Source: Paenibacillus aceris
Lineage (GTDB): Bacteria > Bacillota > Bacilli > Paenibacillales > NBRC-103111
DNA: 64,000 bases
NCBI RefSeq assembly: GCF_017874035.1
Contig: NZ_JAGGKV010000005.1
Location: 62,001 to 126,000 of the forward strand
Direction of reading: 5' to 3'
The notes below the pieces were generated by a model that was not told the origin of the DNA, ran no database searches, and saw only the letters and a program-made list of their open reading frames with translations. The translations under genes and the position numbers were made by a program. Shown here piece after piece: positions 25,371 through 34,900 of the stretch; the stretch's first letter is position 1, and every line of letters starts with the position of its first letter.

Positions 25371-26147
25371 ATGCTTGCACCGGAGAGGCATCGATTAATA
25401 TTATTGGAACTGGAATCAAAAGGGCAAGCCACGGTAGTGGAATTGAAATCACTGCTGCAAGTTTCCCTCGATACGGTTCGCAGGGATCTTGAACGGTTGG
25501 AGCAAGAAGGCAAGCTTCAGCGCGTACATGGCGGTGCCGTCTCCAAAAGGGAAGAGATCGCGACGAATCAGGCATTCTTTAAGCGTAAAATTACGCTGAA
25601 CGATAGAAAGCAGGAATTAGCCACATACGCCGTCGATCTCGTAAAAGAGTATCAAGCCGTCTCCCTGAATGCCGGCACAACGAACATCGAGCTTGCCAAA
25701 CGGCTTGCCGCTCGCTTTGAGAAACTGACAGTGATCACAAATTCCCTTCGCGTTGCAGATATTTTGGCCCAGAAAAAAGGCTTCACCGTTATCATACCCG
25801 GAGGTTATCTGAATCATGAGGAGTTCTCTTTGTACGGGCGATCGATAGAGGAAGAAATTATGAATTTCAATGCTGACTTTGCATTCATCAGTATCAATGC
25901 GATTTCCCTTGATAAGGGGCTGACTGATTTCCGTCAGGGAGAGGCGGAGGTCATTAATGCGATGCTGAAGAGCGCCAAGCGGAAAGTTGTGGTTGCGGAT
26001 TCGAGCAAATTCGAAACGGTATCCTATCTGAACATTTGCGGATTGGATCAAATTGATATGATAGTAACGGATTCCTTCATGGATAAAGAGCTACAGGAAA
26101 CCTATCAAAAACGCAATATATCCATCATAAACGCAAACTCATTGTAG
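25371..26147 (+). CDS. DeoR/GlpR-family transcriptional regulator
   Basis: 258 residues. The N-terminal DeoR helix-turn-helix is clear (ERHRLILLELESKGQATVVEL then VSLDTVRRDLERLEQEGKLQRVHGGAV), followed by the DeoR sensor domain with NAGTTN, VITNSLRVADIL and VVADSSKF, which binds a phosphorylated metabolite. It is upstream of and co-oriented with phnX, so it probably controls phosphonate use in response to an intermediate. GGAGAG precedes ATG 25371; its 3' end lies in a terminator hairpin. Confidence 0.92.
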   Translation: MLAPERHRLILLELESKGQATVVELKSLLQVSLDTVRRDLERLEQEGKLQRVHGGAVSKREEIATNQAFFKRKITLNDRKQELATYAVDLVKEYQAVSLNAGTTNIELAKRLAARFEKLTVITNSLRVADILAQKKGFTVIIPGGYLNHEEFSLYGRSIEEEIMNFNADFAFISINAISLDKGLTDFRQGEAEVINAMLKSAKRKVVVADSSKFETVSYLNICGLDQIDMIVTDSFMDKELQETYQKRNISIINANSL

Positions 26148-26158
26148 CTTGCGTTTTT
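26127..26158 (+). terminator. Terminator overlapping deoR stop
   Basis: ATAAACGCAA and TTGCGTTTTTAT form a hairpin with a T-run that spans the deoR stop codon, separating deoR from the phn operon. Confidence 0.7.
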
Positions 26159-26210
26159 ATTATGTTTTCTTAGTGTAAAAAACAGCAATAAAAAGCATAT
26201 GTTTGTTAAA

Positions 26211-26265
26211 AATGCGTAAAATATTGCAAAATGTATTGCGTCATTGCGTTATTTCCGTCTATAAT
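26211..26265 (+). promoter_or_regulatory. phn operon promoter and repeated TGCGT motifs
   Basis: TTGCGT (26236-26241) and TATAAT (26260-26265) are 18 bases apart and make a good sigma-A promoter ahead of phnX. AATGCGTAAA, TATTGCGT and CATTGCGTT lie within and just upstream as closely spaced copies, candidate DeoR-type operator half-sites overlapping the -35 box. Confidence 0.5.
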
Positions 26266-26301
26266 CAAACTATCAAAACCAACAAGAATTGAGGAAGCAA
26301 G

Positions 26302-27114
26302 ATGACGCAAAAAGAACGCATCAAAGCAGTAATTTTCGATTGGGCAGGTACTGTCATTGACTATGGTTGCTTCGCGCCCATGCACGCATTCATTCAAACT
26401 TTTGAAGAAGCGGGAGTGCCGATTACGATTCGGGAAGCAAGAATTCCAATGGGCCTTCTGAAGTGGGATCATATTCAAGCCATTTTGCAGATGGGAAGAG
26501 TAAAGGCGGAGTGGGTTGCCAAGTTCGGCAAGGAACCCGTTAGTGAGGATGTTGATCGTCTTTATGTTCGATTCGAAGCCATTTTGATGGAGTCGTTGAA
26601 AATGTATACGGACCCGATTCCGGGCGCCTTGGAAACGGTTAGCCAACTTCGCGATGCGAAGATTGCCGTCGGATCAACAACCGGGTACACATCAGGCATG
26701 ATGGAGGTCATTGTCCCGGAAGCAAAGCAGAAGGGATATTCCCCGGACTTCATGATCGCCTCTGATGAGGCAAAGGCCGGTCGGCCTTATCCATATATGA
26801 TCTTCCAAAACTTAACCGAGCTGGGCATCTACCCCCCGAGAGCAGTCGTCAAGGTGGGAGACACAGTTTCCGACATACATGAAGGCAGAAATGCAGGGGT
26901 ATGGACGGTGGCCGTCATCCTGGGAAGCAGTGAACTTGGACTAACGCAGGCTGAAGTTGAAAGCATGCCTCCGGATGAACTGACTGAACGAATGAATCAA
27001 ACGAGACGAACGTTTGAGCAAGCAGGAGCAGACTATATTATCGGCTCCATCAATCAGCTTCCGGCCGTCATTGAAGAGCTTGAACGCAGCGGACTGGAGA
27101 GGGGATTACGATGA
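26302..27114 (+). CDS. phnX: Phosphonoacetaldehyde hydrolase (phosphonatase)
   Basis: HAD-superfamily C-P bond hydrolase converting phosphonoacetaldehyde to acetaldehyde and phosphate. Visible active-site residues are the nucleophile Asp13 in FDWAGT, the Schiff-base Lys54 in MGLLKWDH, which is diagnostic of phosphonatase among HAD enzymes, STTGYT (motif 2), KAGRPYPYM and VGDTVSDI (motif 4). 270 residues is the family length. AAGGAAT/GAGGAAG sequence precedes ATG 26302. Its TGA overlaps the next gene's ATG (ATGA), a tight operon with a dehydrogenase and a phosphonate importer. Confidence 0.95.
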   Translation: MTQKERIKAVIFDWAGTVIDYGCFAPMHAFIQTFEEAGVPITIREARIPMGLLKWDHIQAILQMGRVKAEWVAKFGKEPVSEDVDRLYVRFEAILMESLKMYTDPIPGALETVSQLRDAKIAVGSTTGYTSGMMEVIVPEAKQKGYSPDFMIASDEAKAGRPYPYMIFQNLTELGIYPPRAVVKVGDTVSDIHEGRNAGVWTVAVILGSSELGLTQAEVESMPPDELTERMNQTRRTFEQAGADYIIGSINQLPAVIEELERSGLERGLR

Positions 27115-28250
27115 ATCACTTTTATAATCCGGTAGCTGTGTCCTTCGGGGCGGCATCGGCGGAAGCATTCGCCGATATGTTACAAAACCGTTATGCACTC
27201 GTAGAGCGGGTATTGGTTCTAACGAGGGGAGGAGACGTTGAGAAGAGCGATAGTTTAAAGTCTGTCATGCACATGCTTTCCAAGAAAGAAACCTTATTAA
27301 AGGAAGTAACGCTGTATAATCCCAATTGCGCAGATATTTTGAAGTTGAAACAAGATATTGAGCCTTTTGGCTATGAGCTTATTGTGGCCATTGGCGGAGG
27401 CAGCGTGATGGATGCGGCCAAAGTGTTGTCGGCCTTGCAGCGTAAGCAGGTTCAGACCGTGGCCCAAGTTCGGGAGGCGATCACAAGTGAGTGGTATCGC
27501 GGCGAATCGCATTTTACTCCTTGGATCGGGATACCGACAACATCGGGAACGGGCTCTGAGGTCACATGCTGGGCTACCATATGGGACGAGGAGTGCGGCA
27601 GCAAATACTCGGTTTCCGACGTGAGGCTGTACGCGAGTGAGGCATTGATCCTTCCGGAGTTGACTGTAACAATGCCGATGCGTCTAAGCGTTGCGACTGC
27701 ACTGGATGCCATGTGCCATGCAACAGAGGCGTATTGGTCGGTTCATACCAACACGATTACCCGCGTTTATGCTCTGCAAGCGATCAAACGCATTCGGCGT
27801 ACGCTTCCTCTACTCATTGAGCAGCCGGACGATCTGGCATTGAGAGAGCAGCTATCAACGGCTAGTGTGCTGGCTGGCCTGGCCTTTAGCAATACGAGAA
27901 CTACAGCCTGTCATTCGATATCTTATCCGCTCACGATGCTTTACGGCATAGATCATGGCATTGCCGCCAGTCTCACATTAGCTGCGGTGATGAGACATAA
28001 CCTTGCCGCATTGATTGATCCGGAAAAATTACTTCATGCATTTGGTGCTGCGGACGTAGATGGAGTGGACCATTTCATTCAAAGTATTTATAACCAATAC
28101 GGGCTGCCTGGCCGACTTGGTCACTATGGAGCTACCGTAGAAGGCATCCGCCATGTTGTGTCTCTCTCGTACACGAAGGGGAGAATGGACAATAATCCCG
28201 TTAACTTATCCTCTGAAGAACTTGAGCGTATGCTGGTTTCATTACTCTAG
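27111..28250 (+). CDS. Iron-containing alcohol dehydrogenase, phosphonoacetaldehyde-related
   Basis: 379-residue group III metal-dependent alcohol dehydrogenase: NAD-binding GGGSVMDAAK, PTTSGTGSEVT, and metal ligands in ALDAMCHATEAY (Asp, His) and CHSISYPLTMLYGIDHG (two His). The family includes phosphonoacetaldehyde reductases of phosphonate biosynthesis. Here the gene is coupled to phnX and an importer with no pepM or ppd and no phnW, so oxidation of 2-hydroxyethylphosphonate (or a related phosphonate alcohol) to phosphonoacetaldehyde is the more coherent role. Direction and substrate are inferred. Confidence 0.88.
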   Translation: MNHFYNPVAVSFGAASAEAFADMLQNRYALVERVLVLTRGGDVEKSDSLKSVMHMLSKKETLLKEVTLYNPNCADILKLKQDIEPFGYELIVAIGGGSVMDAAKVLSALQRKQVQTVAQVREAITSEWYRGESHFTPWIGIPTTSGTGSEVTCWATIWDEECGSKYSVSDVRLYASEALILPELTVTMPMRLSVATALDAMCHATEAYWSVHTNTITRVYALQAIKRIRRTLPLLIEQPDDLALREQLSTASVLAGLAFSNTRTTACHSISYPLTMLYGIDHGIAASLTLAAVMRHNLAALIDPEKLLHAFGAADVDGVDHFIQSIYNQYGLPGRLGHYGATVEGIRHVVSLSYTKGRMDNNPVNLSSEELERMLVSLL

Positions 28251-28298
28251 TGCAGAACGATCGTACTTTTAATCATTATTTTTGGGAGGAATTATCAA

Positions 28299-29360
28299 AT
28301 GAAAAAGAAGATGTTAACGCTAATGCTTTCTGTGTCTCTTGTTGCAGTCACAGCAGGCTGCGGTACCAAAGCTGGCGAGGCACAGAATGGATCGGCAGCT
28401 GTAAAGACCAAAGATACCATTACGATAGCTTGGTACCCGAATGAATCCGGCGCTGAAATGAAAAGTGCCCGCGAGGAAATTGGAAAAGTCGTTGCGGCCG
28501 CAACCGGGAAAAAAGTGGAGCACAAGACGACAACGGACTACACGATCGCTATCGAAGCTATTGCCAGCGGAAGCGCAGATATCGCCTATATGGGGGCGCA
28601 AGGCTATGTGGAAGCGAATGCAAAGAATAAGAAGGTCCAACCGTTGGTCATTCCAAGCGGCGAGTCGGGGACGCTGGAAGATGCTGTGTACTACAGCTGG
28701 TTAAGCGTGCGCAAGGGTGAGGAAGAAGCTTATAGAAACGGCAGCGGTTATTCCATAGACAATATTGCCGGTAAAAAGTTCTCGTTCGTGTCCAACTCCT
28801 CTACTTCCGGATTTAAAGTTCCGTCTGCCGGCATTCTTAACTATTTTAGCAAAAAAGACAAGTACAAGAATTTAACCGTCGATGATTTGATTCTAGGCGG
28901 CAAGGATAAGTTCTTTGGCGAAGTGCTTTTCGGAGGAACGCACCAAGGTTCCGCTGTCAATTTGCTGAACGGTAAGGCAGATGTTGCCGCTTTCTGCGAT
29001 ACTTGCGTTGCCAACTATATCGAGCTGGACTCAGGGAACGCCAACACAGCTGGTGCGGTTTACAAAATTAAGCAAGGTGCAACCGAACCGTTCAATACGA
29101 TGGTTGGCAAAGAATTTGCGCTCATTTCCGTTACGCCGGTGCTGAATCAGCCGTTTGTTATTAACACAGGCACGATCAGCGAGGATGATAAGAAGAAATT
29201 ACAGGACTCTTTTACATCCGATTCCGTAACGAAAAATGCTCAAATCATCCTGCCTAAGGATTCAAAGGAAGTCGGCATGTTCAAGCAGAAGAGCGGTAAA
29301 GAAAAATTTCTGACTGTCGATGACGGATTTTTCAATCCGGTGAGGATGCTGTCCAATTAA
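28299..29360 (+). CDS. phnD: Phosphonate ABC transporter substrate-binding lipoprotein
   Basis: 353 residues; a basic N terminus, hydrophobic core and lipobox VTAGC place it as a membrane-anchored lipoprotein. The mature part is a PhnD/phosphonate-binding family protein: TIAWYPNESGAEM, SGSADIAYMG, KKFSFVSNSSTSGFKVPS and VAAFCDTCV segments. GGGAGG precedes ATG 28299. It is followed by phnC and two phnE-type permeases, a full importer for phosphonates, phosphite or phosphate esters. Confidence 0.92.
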   Translation: MKKKMLTLMLSVSLVAVTAGCGTKAGEAQNGSAAVKTKDTITIAWYPNESGAEMKSAREEIGKVVAAATGKKVEHKTTTDYTIAIEAIASGSADIAYMGAQGYVEANAKNKKVQPLVIPSGESGTLEDAVYYSWLSVRKGEEEAYRNGSGYSIDNIAGKKFSFVSNSSTSGFKVPSAGILNYFSKKDKYKNLTVDDLILGGKDKFFGEVLFGGTHQGSAVNLLNGKADVAAFCDTCVANYIELDSGNANTAGAVYKIKQGATEPFNTMVGKEFALISVTPVLNQPFVINTGTISEDDKKKLQDSFTSDSVTKNAQIILPKDSKEVGMFKQKSGKEKFLTVDDGFFNPVRMLSN

Positions 29361-29399
29361 ATGTTAGGCTGATAGGCCAAACCGATCGAGGGAGCAACT

Positions 29400-30188
29400 A
29401 TGACAACATTATTGGAATTTAAGCAAGTATCGAAGCAGTATGGCAGTGATACGAAGGCTTTAACAGATGTGAACTTCGCTGTGAAAGAAGGAGAGTTTGT
29501 GTCGATTATCGGCCCGTCCGGGGCCGGTAAGTCGACGCTGCTCCGATGTATTAACCGTATGATTGATGCAAGCAACGGTGAGATCATTTTTAATGGCGCT
29601 AGCATTCTTGGCATAAAGAAGCGTGAGTTAAAACGGTTGCGAACGCAAATGGGCATGGTATTCCAGCATTATAATCTAGTGAACCGATTGTCTGTGATCG
29701 AAAATGTACTGCACGGGCGGCTTGGCTACAAGTCCACGCTGGAGGGGGTCCTTGGGCTTTACTCCAAAGAGGAGAAGAACCAAGCGTACGCGATTCTGAA
29801 AACGCTCGGACTCGAAGGGCAGGTCTATAAGCGCTGTGATCAATTGAGCGGTGGTCAAAAACAGAGGGTCGGGATTGCCCGGGCTCTCGTGCAGAATCCG
29901 AAAGTGCTGCTCTGCGATGAGCCGATCGCTTCCCTAGATCCGAATGCATCGAAGGTCATTATGGACCTTCTGCGCAATATTTCTACCAATATGGGCATTA
30001 CCGTTATTGTAAACCTGCATCAAGTGGATACAGCACTCAAATATTCTGACCGGATTCTTGGTGTGAACAAGGGAACGATTGTATATAACGGTACGCCAGC
30101 GGGGATAGACAACGAGCAGTTATCCAAAATTTACGGCGCGGAGTGGAGTGAGCTTCAGGAAGAACTGGAGGTCAGTCATGCTAGATAA
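29400..30188 (+). CDS. phnC: Phosphonate ABC transporter ATP-binding protein
   Basis: 262-residue ABC ATPase with Walker A GPSGAGKST, Q-loop FQHYNLV, signature LSGGQKQRVGIARAL, Walker B VLLCDEPIASLD and the H-loop VNLHQVD, as in PhnC. Its last 11 bases overlap the first permease start, so expression is coupled. Confidence 0.95.
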   Translation: MTTLLEFKQVSKQYGSDTKALTDVNFAVKEGEFVSIIGPSGAGKSTLLRCINRMIDASNGEIIFNGASILGIKKRELKRLRTQMGMVFQHYNLVNRLSVIENVLHGRLGYKSTLEGVLGLYSKEEKNQAYAILKTLGLEGQVYKRCDQLSGGQKQRVGIARALVQNPKVLLCDEPIASLDPNASKVIMDLLRNISTNMGITVIVNLHQVDTALKYSDRILGVNKGTIVYNGTPAGIDNEQLSKIYGAEWSELQEELEVSHAR

Positions 30189-30963
30189 TTTCTTTGCCAA
30201 AAAGCGATTGAACACACTGCTGTATTGTTCATTATTGCTCCTACTGACGATCATTGCTATTGTGATCACGAACTATAACGTCATCAAAGGCTTCACCTCT
30301 ATTCCTAAAGCCGCAGAATGGGTGTTCAATAATTTTTATCCGGACCAAAAGGCATTGAAACGGCTTCCGGTTATTATTAGCGGCCTTACAGAGACGGTGC
30401 TTGTCTCGATTGCGGCGACGACAGTTGCTGCCGTGTTTGCCTTGATGTTTGCGATGGCAGGTTCCCATTCAACCGGCAAAGGCGGCGTGTTCAGTATGGT
30501 GAGCCAGTCGATTGCAACGATCTTTCGAAACATTGATGTCTCCGCTTGGTCGATGATTTTACTGATTTCTTTCGGACAAAATGTGTTGACGGGATATTTC
30601 GCGCTGTTCTTCGGTTCCTTTGGTTTTTTGACCCGCGCTTTCATCGAGTCGATTGACGAAGTGAGCAGCAGCTCTGTAGAAGCTTTAAGATCAACGGGAG
30701 CAGGTTATTTTGCCATCGTTTTTCAATCTGTCATTCCGTCCTGTATTCCTCAGTTGATCAGTTGGATTTTATTCATGATGGAAACGAATATTCGTCAGGC
30801 CACATTAATTGGCATTCTGACCGGCACCGGTATTGGTTTTCTGTTCAGCTTGTATTACAAAAGCCTGAATTACAGTGCTGCATCTTTGATCGTTCTTGTT
30901 CTTGTCATGACCATTTTTGTTATTGAGACGATTTCTAACTATGTCAGGAAGGTGATTTTGTAA
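30178..30963 (+). CDS. phnE: Phosphonate ABC transporter permease
   Basis: Six-helix permease of the PhnE family, about 261 residues, with SSSVEALRSTGAGYFAIVFQSVIPS as the ATPase-docking EAA loop. ATG 30178 has TGGAGG seven bases upstream; the frame is open to 30148 but that region is phnC. Paired with a second PhnE that starts two bases after its stop. Confidence 0.92.
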   Translation: MLDNFFAKKRLNTLLYCSLLLLLTIIAIVITNYNVIKGFTSIPKAAEWVFNNFYPDQKALKRLPVIISGLTETVLVSIAATTVAAVFALMFAMAGSHSTGKGGVFSMVSQSIATIFRNIDVSAWSMILLISFGQNVLTGYFALFFGSFGFLTRAFIESIDEVSSSSVEALRSTGAGYFAIVFQSVIPSCIPQLISWILFMMETNIRQATLIGILTGTGIGFLFSLYYKSLNYSAASLIVLVLVMTIFVIETISNYVRKVIL

Positions 30964-30964
30964 C

Positions 30965-31834
30965 ATGGGACTACAGAATACCTGGTTAGATGCCTCAAAC
31001 AAAGACACCCGTAAGGAAATGATCATCGATGAGATCAGTGTGAAAAAACCGTTCAATAAACAAGCCATGGTAATCCGGCTCACTCTGGCCTCATTGGTGG
31101 CATTGACGCTATATGCTTTCGTGACGTTTGATTATAAGGATATTCAGTTTTTCGATGCCGCTTTAGAGACAGCACGTACAGTGAAAACTATGTTCTTTCA
31201 ACCTCTCTTCAAGCATATTACTTTCCTCGAGGCGGTTAAACATTTGACCATTACGCTGGGACTTGCCTTTCTAACGACGCTATTCGGCGCAGTACTCGCC
31301 TTGATTCTGGGCTTATTGGCTGCGAATAATCTGTCCAACCCTAAACTTGCTATCGTCGTTAAAGCCGTAGTTGCTTTTATTAGAGCGGTTCCAACCGTTT
31401 TGTGGGTATTGATTTTTGCTGTTGCAGCGGGGCTTGGCAGTGTTGCCGCCGTCATCGGTATGACGTTTCATTCTGTCAGCTATCTGGTGAAAGCGTACTC
31501 GGAATCCTTCGAGGAGTTGGACAAAGGGGTCATTGAATCATTAAAAGCCAGCGGTGCCAATTGGGTTCAAATTGTGTTTCAAGCTGTCCTGCCTTCGTCT
31601 GTCACTTCTTTGATCTCCTGGACATTTATGCGTTTTGAAATTAACTTCGCTGTTGCTTTGGCTATGGGAGCTGCAGCTGGAGCGGGAGGAATCGGCTACG
31701 ATATGTTTATGGCCAGCTCCTATTATTATGATGTGAGGGAAATCGGAGCGATTACGTATCTGATTCTTGCTTTTGCCATCGTTCTTGAGTTCATTGCCGG
31801 CTGGATCAAGAAGAAGTTACGAGTTCAAGCGTAA
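30965..31834 (+). CDS. phnE: Phosphonate ABC transporter permease (second PhnE)
   Basis: 289 residues, membrane permease with the EAA-like KGVIESLKASGANWVQIVFQAVLPS loop, SLISWTFMRFEINF and GAAAGAGGIGYD, typical of PhnE. An N-terminal cytoplasmic extension of about 40 residues precedes the first helix. AGGAAGGTG precedes ATG 30965. No clear terminator follows before the secreted phosphodiesterase gene 145 bases downstream, only a short GCTCAC GTCA GTGAGC stem (31921-31936) without a T-run. Confidence 0.92.
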   Translation: MGLQNTWLDASNKDTRKEMIIDEISVKKPFNKQAMVIRLTLASLVALTLYAFVTFDYKDIQFFDAALETARTVKTMFFQPLFKHITFLEAVKHLTITLGLAFLTTLFGAVLALILGLLAANNLSNPKLAIVVKAVVAFIRAVPTVLWVLIFAVAAGLGSVAAVIGMTFHSVSYLVKAYSESFEELDKGVIESLKASGANWVQIVFQAVLPSSVTSLISWTFMRFEINFAVALAMGAAAGAGGIGYDMFMASSYYYDVREIGAITYLILAFAIVLEFIAGWIKKKLRVQA

Positions 31835-31979
31835 GTAACTTGTCGTGTAGAAAAGTACAATTTGAATGTAGATATGCATCATAGAGACAGGCAACGGTAA
31901 AGTCATTTTTTGCAAAATCCGCTCACGTCAGTGAGCTTGATGATAAATTCAATTATGAACTGAGCCGAGGAGGATATTC

Positions 31980-34900
31980 ATGTTGCCGTTTAAACGTATG
32001 ATGAGGTGCAGCATAACCGCAGTTTTGGTCTTCGCATTCATGCTATCCGCAGTAGGGACTGTATCTGCCGAGAATGTTGCAGCAGAGCGCGAAAGTTTGA
32101 CGTTTCAGTTAGGTAACTACGGCATTATGGACAAGCCGGTAGAGAGCATTCCAACGACAGCGGAAGTGTGGGTTAAGCTGCAGCCCAATGTAAATACGCG
32201 TCAGATTATTGTCGGCAATTATAAAGACGGTAAGCAAAACAGTTGGTCGTTGGAGCTAACCGCTGACAATCGACTTCGTTACTGGGAAGAGTATTATGAT
32301 GCGCAAGGTGTTAAAAAAGGAATTAGCAACTTATATGTGACAGGCGTTGACGTGGCAACCAATGAGTGGATGCTGCTCTCCGTTGTACGTGATGTAGCGA
32401 ATCAGCAGATTATATTTTATAAGAACGGTACGAAAGTGTTTGAGAAAACCGGTTATACGGCTATTGCGCCGAGCAACACGATTTCGACTTTACCCATGTA
32501 TGTAGGTACGGATTACAGAAAAAGTATGTGGCTGAATGGGGAAGTTTCCGAAATTCGTTTATGGAACCAAATGCGCACACCCGAACAGATTAGTCAATAT
32601 GTTACGACAGAACTGACTGGAAGTGAAGCCGGATTGGCGCATGCTTGGCGATTAAGCGATGCAGCAGGCACCTCACCAACTGCAACATTCAGCGATTTAG
32701 TCAGTACGAATCCGATCAAGATCACCACGGAGGGCTTTCCAACAAGTCCTGTCATTACTGATCCTACAGACCCAACAGATCATAAAAAGAGAGTGCTCAT
32801 TCTTGGGTTGGACGGTACACGTCCGGATGCTTTGCAGGAAGCAAATACACCAAATCTGGATCAATTAATGCATGACGGCGCTTCTTATTTTACAGCGTGG
32901 GCAAATGCGAGCGATACATGGAGCGGTACGGGATGGTCATCCATACTTACCGGGGTATGGAAAGCCAAGCATGGCGTTACCAATAACTCCTTTACCGGCA
33001 GTAATTTTGCGGCTTATCCCAATTTATTTAAGCGCGCCAAGCAAGTGAAGCCTAATTTATATATTTCATCCATTGTGCAATGGGCGCCGATCAATACCAA
33101 CATAATCGATGGAATCAACATGGAGTTTAGAGGCGAAACCGATGAAATTGTGACAGCCAAAGCTGTGCAGCATCTGCAGTTCGACAATCCAGATTTGACT
33201 TTTGTCCACTTTGATGAAATTGATGCGGCCGGGCACTCCACTGGCTTTACCCCTCAGAACGCCAATTATATGGCTGCTATTCAGAAGGCAGATGCCGAAA
33301 TCGGAAGAATCATGAATGCGATTAAGGCGCGAAGCACCTACTCGCTAGAAGATTGGTTAATTATTGTTACCACCGATCATGGCGGGGTAGCCGGAGGCGG
33401 AAACGGCGGTTCGCATGGCGGTACTTCCGAAACAGAGCGGAAAGTGTTTATGATTGTAAGCGGTCCTTCTGCAGCTAAAGGCATGATTAATCCACCTTCA
33501 ACACCATACCCGAGTAACACGACGACACCGAACACTTTGACAGGCATTATTCAACCGGATGTCGGGGTAACCGCTTTAACTCACCTCGGGATTCCGATTA
33601 ATCCCGCTTGGAATCTCGATGGACGTGCAGTCGGATTAGCCAGCAGTCCGCCGTTGATTCGAGGGATCAAAGTGAACGGCACAAATCTAAGCAGCTTCTC
33701 CTCGGAAGTTACAAACTATAACATGAATGTTGTGAAAGCTATTGGCTCGGTTGAGCCGGTAATCGATGTGGACAAGGTTTCTGATGATGTTGTCATTGAT
33801 ATCACGACAGATAACAGCAATCCGAATATCAAGAAAGTAAAAGCAACTTCAGCGGATGGCCAGACCAGTAAAGAATATAGTCTCAACCTTACACAAACGG
33901 ACCAATATGTCAGTGATTTGGAGGGGGTTAGCGCTTCAACAGGTTATGGCAAAGTGATGAAAGATGTCACTGATCAGGGCAATCCGATCAAACTGAAAGG
34001 CGTAAGCGGAACCGTTACATTGGACAAGGGACTTGGTGTTTATGCCAACTCATCCGTCGTATACGATTTGAGAGGCAAGAAATACGACAGATTCACAGCT
34101 ACGGTCGGTATTGACCAAAACACATCTTGGACAGGGTCCTCCGTTGAATTCCAAGTATGGGTTGACGATGTGCAAGTTTACGCCAGCGGTAACATGACGC
34201 CGGCTACTATTGCCAAACAAGTGGATGTTGATGTGCGCAACAAGAAAAAGATTGAGTTAAGAGTTACGGATGGCGCGGAGTGTCCGTGTTCAAACGCAGA
34301 AGATCATGCGGCTTGGGGAGATGCGAAGTTCACGATTCCGAGCACAGATTACGGTACACCGAGCATGACGGATACATATGCAGACAGCATGGACTGGTCG
34401 ACCGGGACTTCAGGATGGTTCTCCGTACAAAGAAACAGAAGCGTCGAAATGAACCCATTAACCTTACGAGCGGATGAGAGCACAGGGAAGACTGTTTATA
34501 CAAGAGGACTGGGGACGCACGCGAATTCTTCTGTTGTATATAATTTGGCAGGGAAGAATTTCAAGAAATTCTCGGCAGTTGTAGGCACAGATCAAGAAGT
34601 GGGGACAAACGGGTCCGTTCAATTTCTAGTATTGGTAGATGGTGTTCAAAAATATGCAAGTGGCGCCATAACAGGCAGCACGGTTGCACAAGCGGTGTAT
34701 GTTGACGTCGAAGGTGCAAGCACAATTGAACTGAAAGTGACGGATAACGGAAATGGAAATTCATCTGACCATGCGGATTGGGCTGATGCCAAATTCAGCA
34801 GCCTGGAAACGGCATACTCGGTTACGATCGATAACGGCATAACGGGCGGAACTGTAGCGGTGGATGCTGTAAACCCTGTGCCTGGTCAACAAGTGAATGT

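Noticed and set aside
27111..28250. Phosphonate biosynthesis cluster (phosphonoacetaldehyde reductase)
   Set aside because: No PEP mutase or phosphonopyruvate decarboxylase in the window; the neighbours are a C-P hydrolase and an importer, pointing to catabolism.
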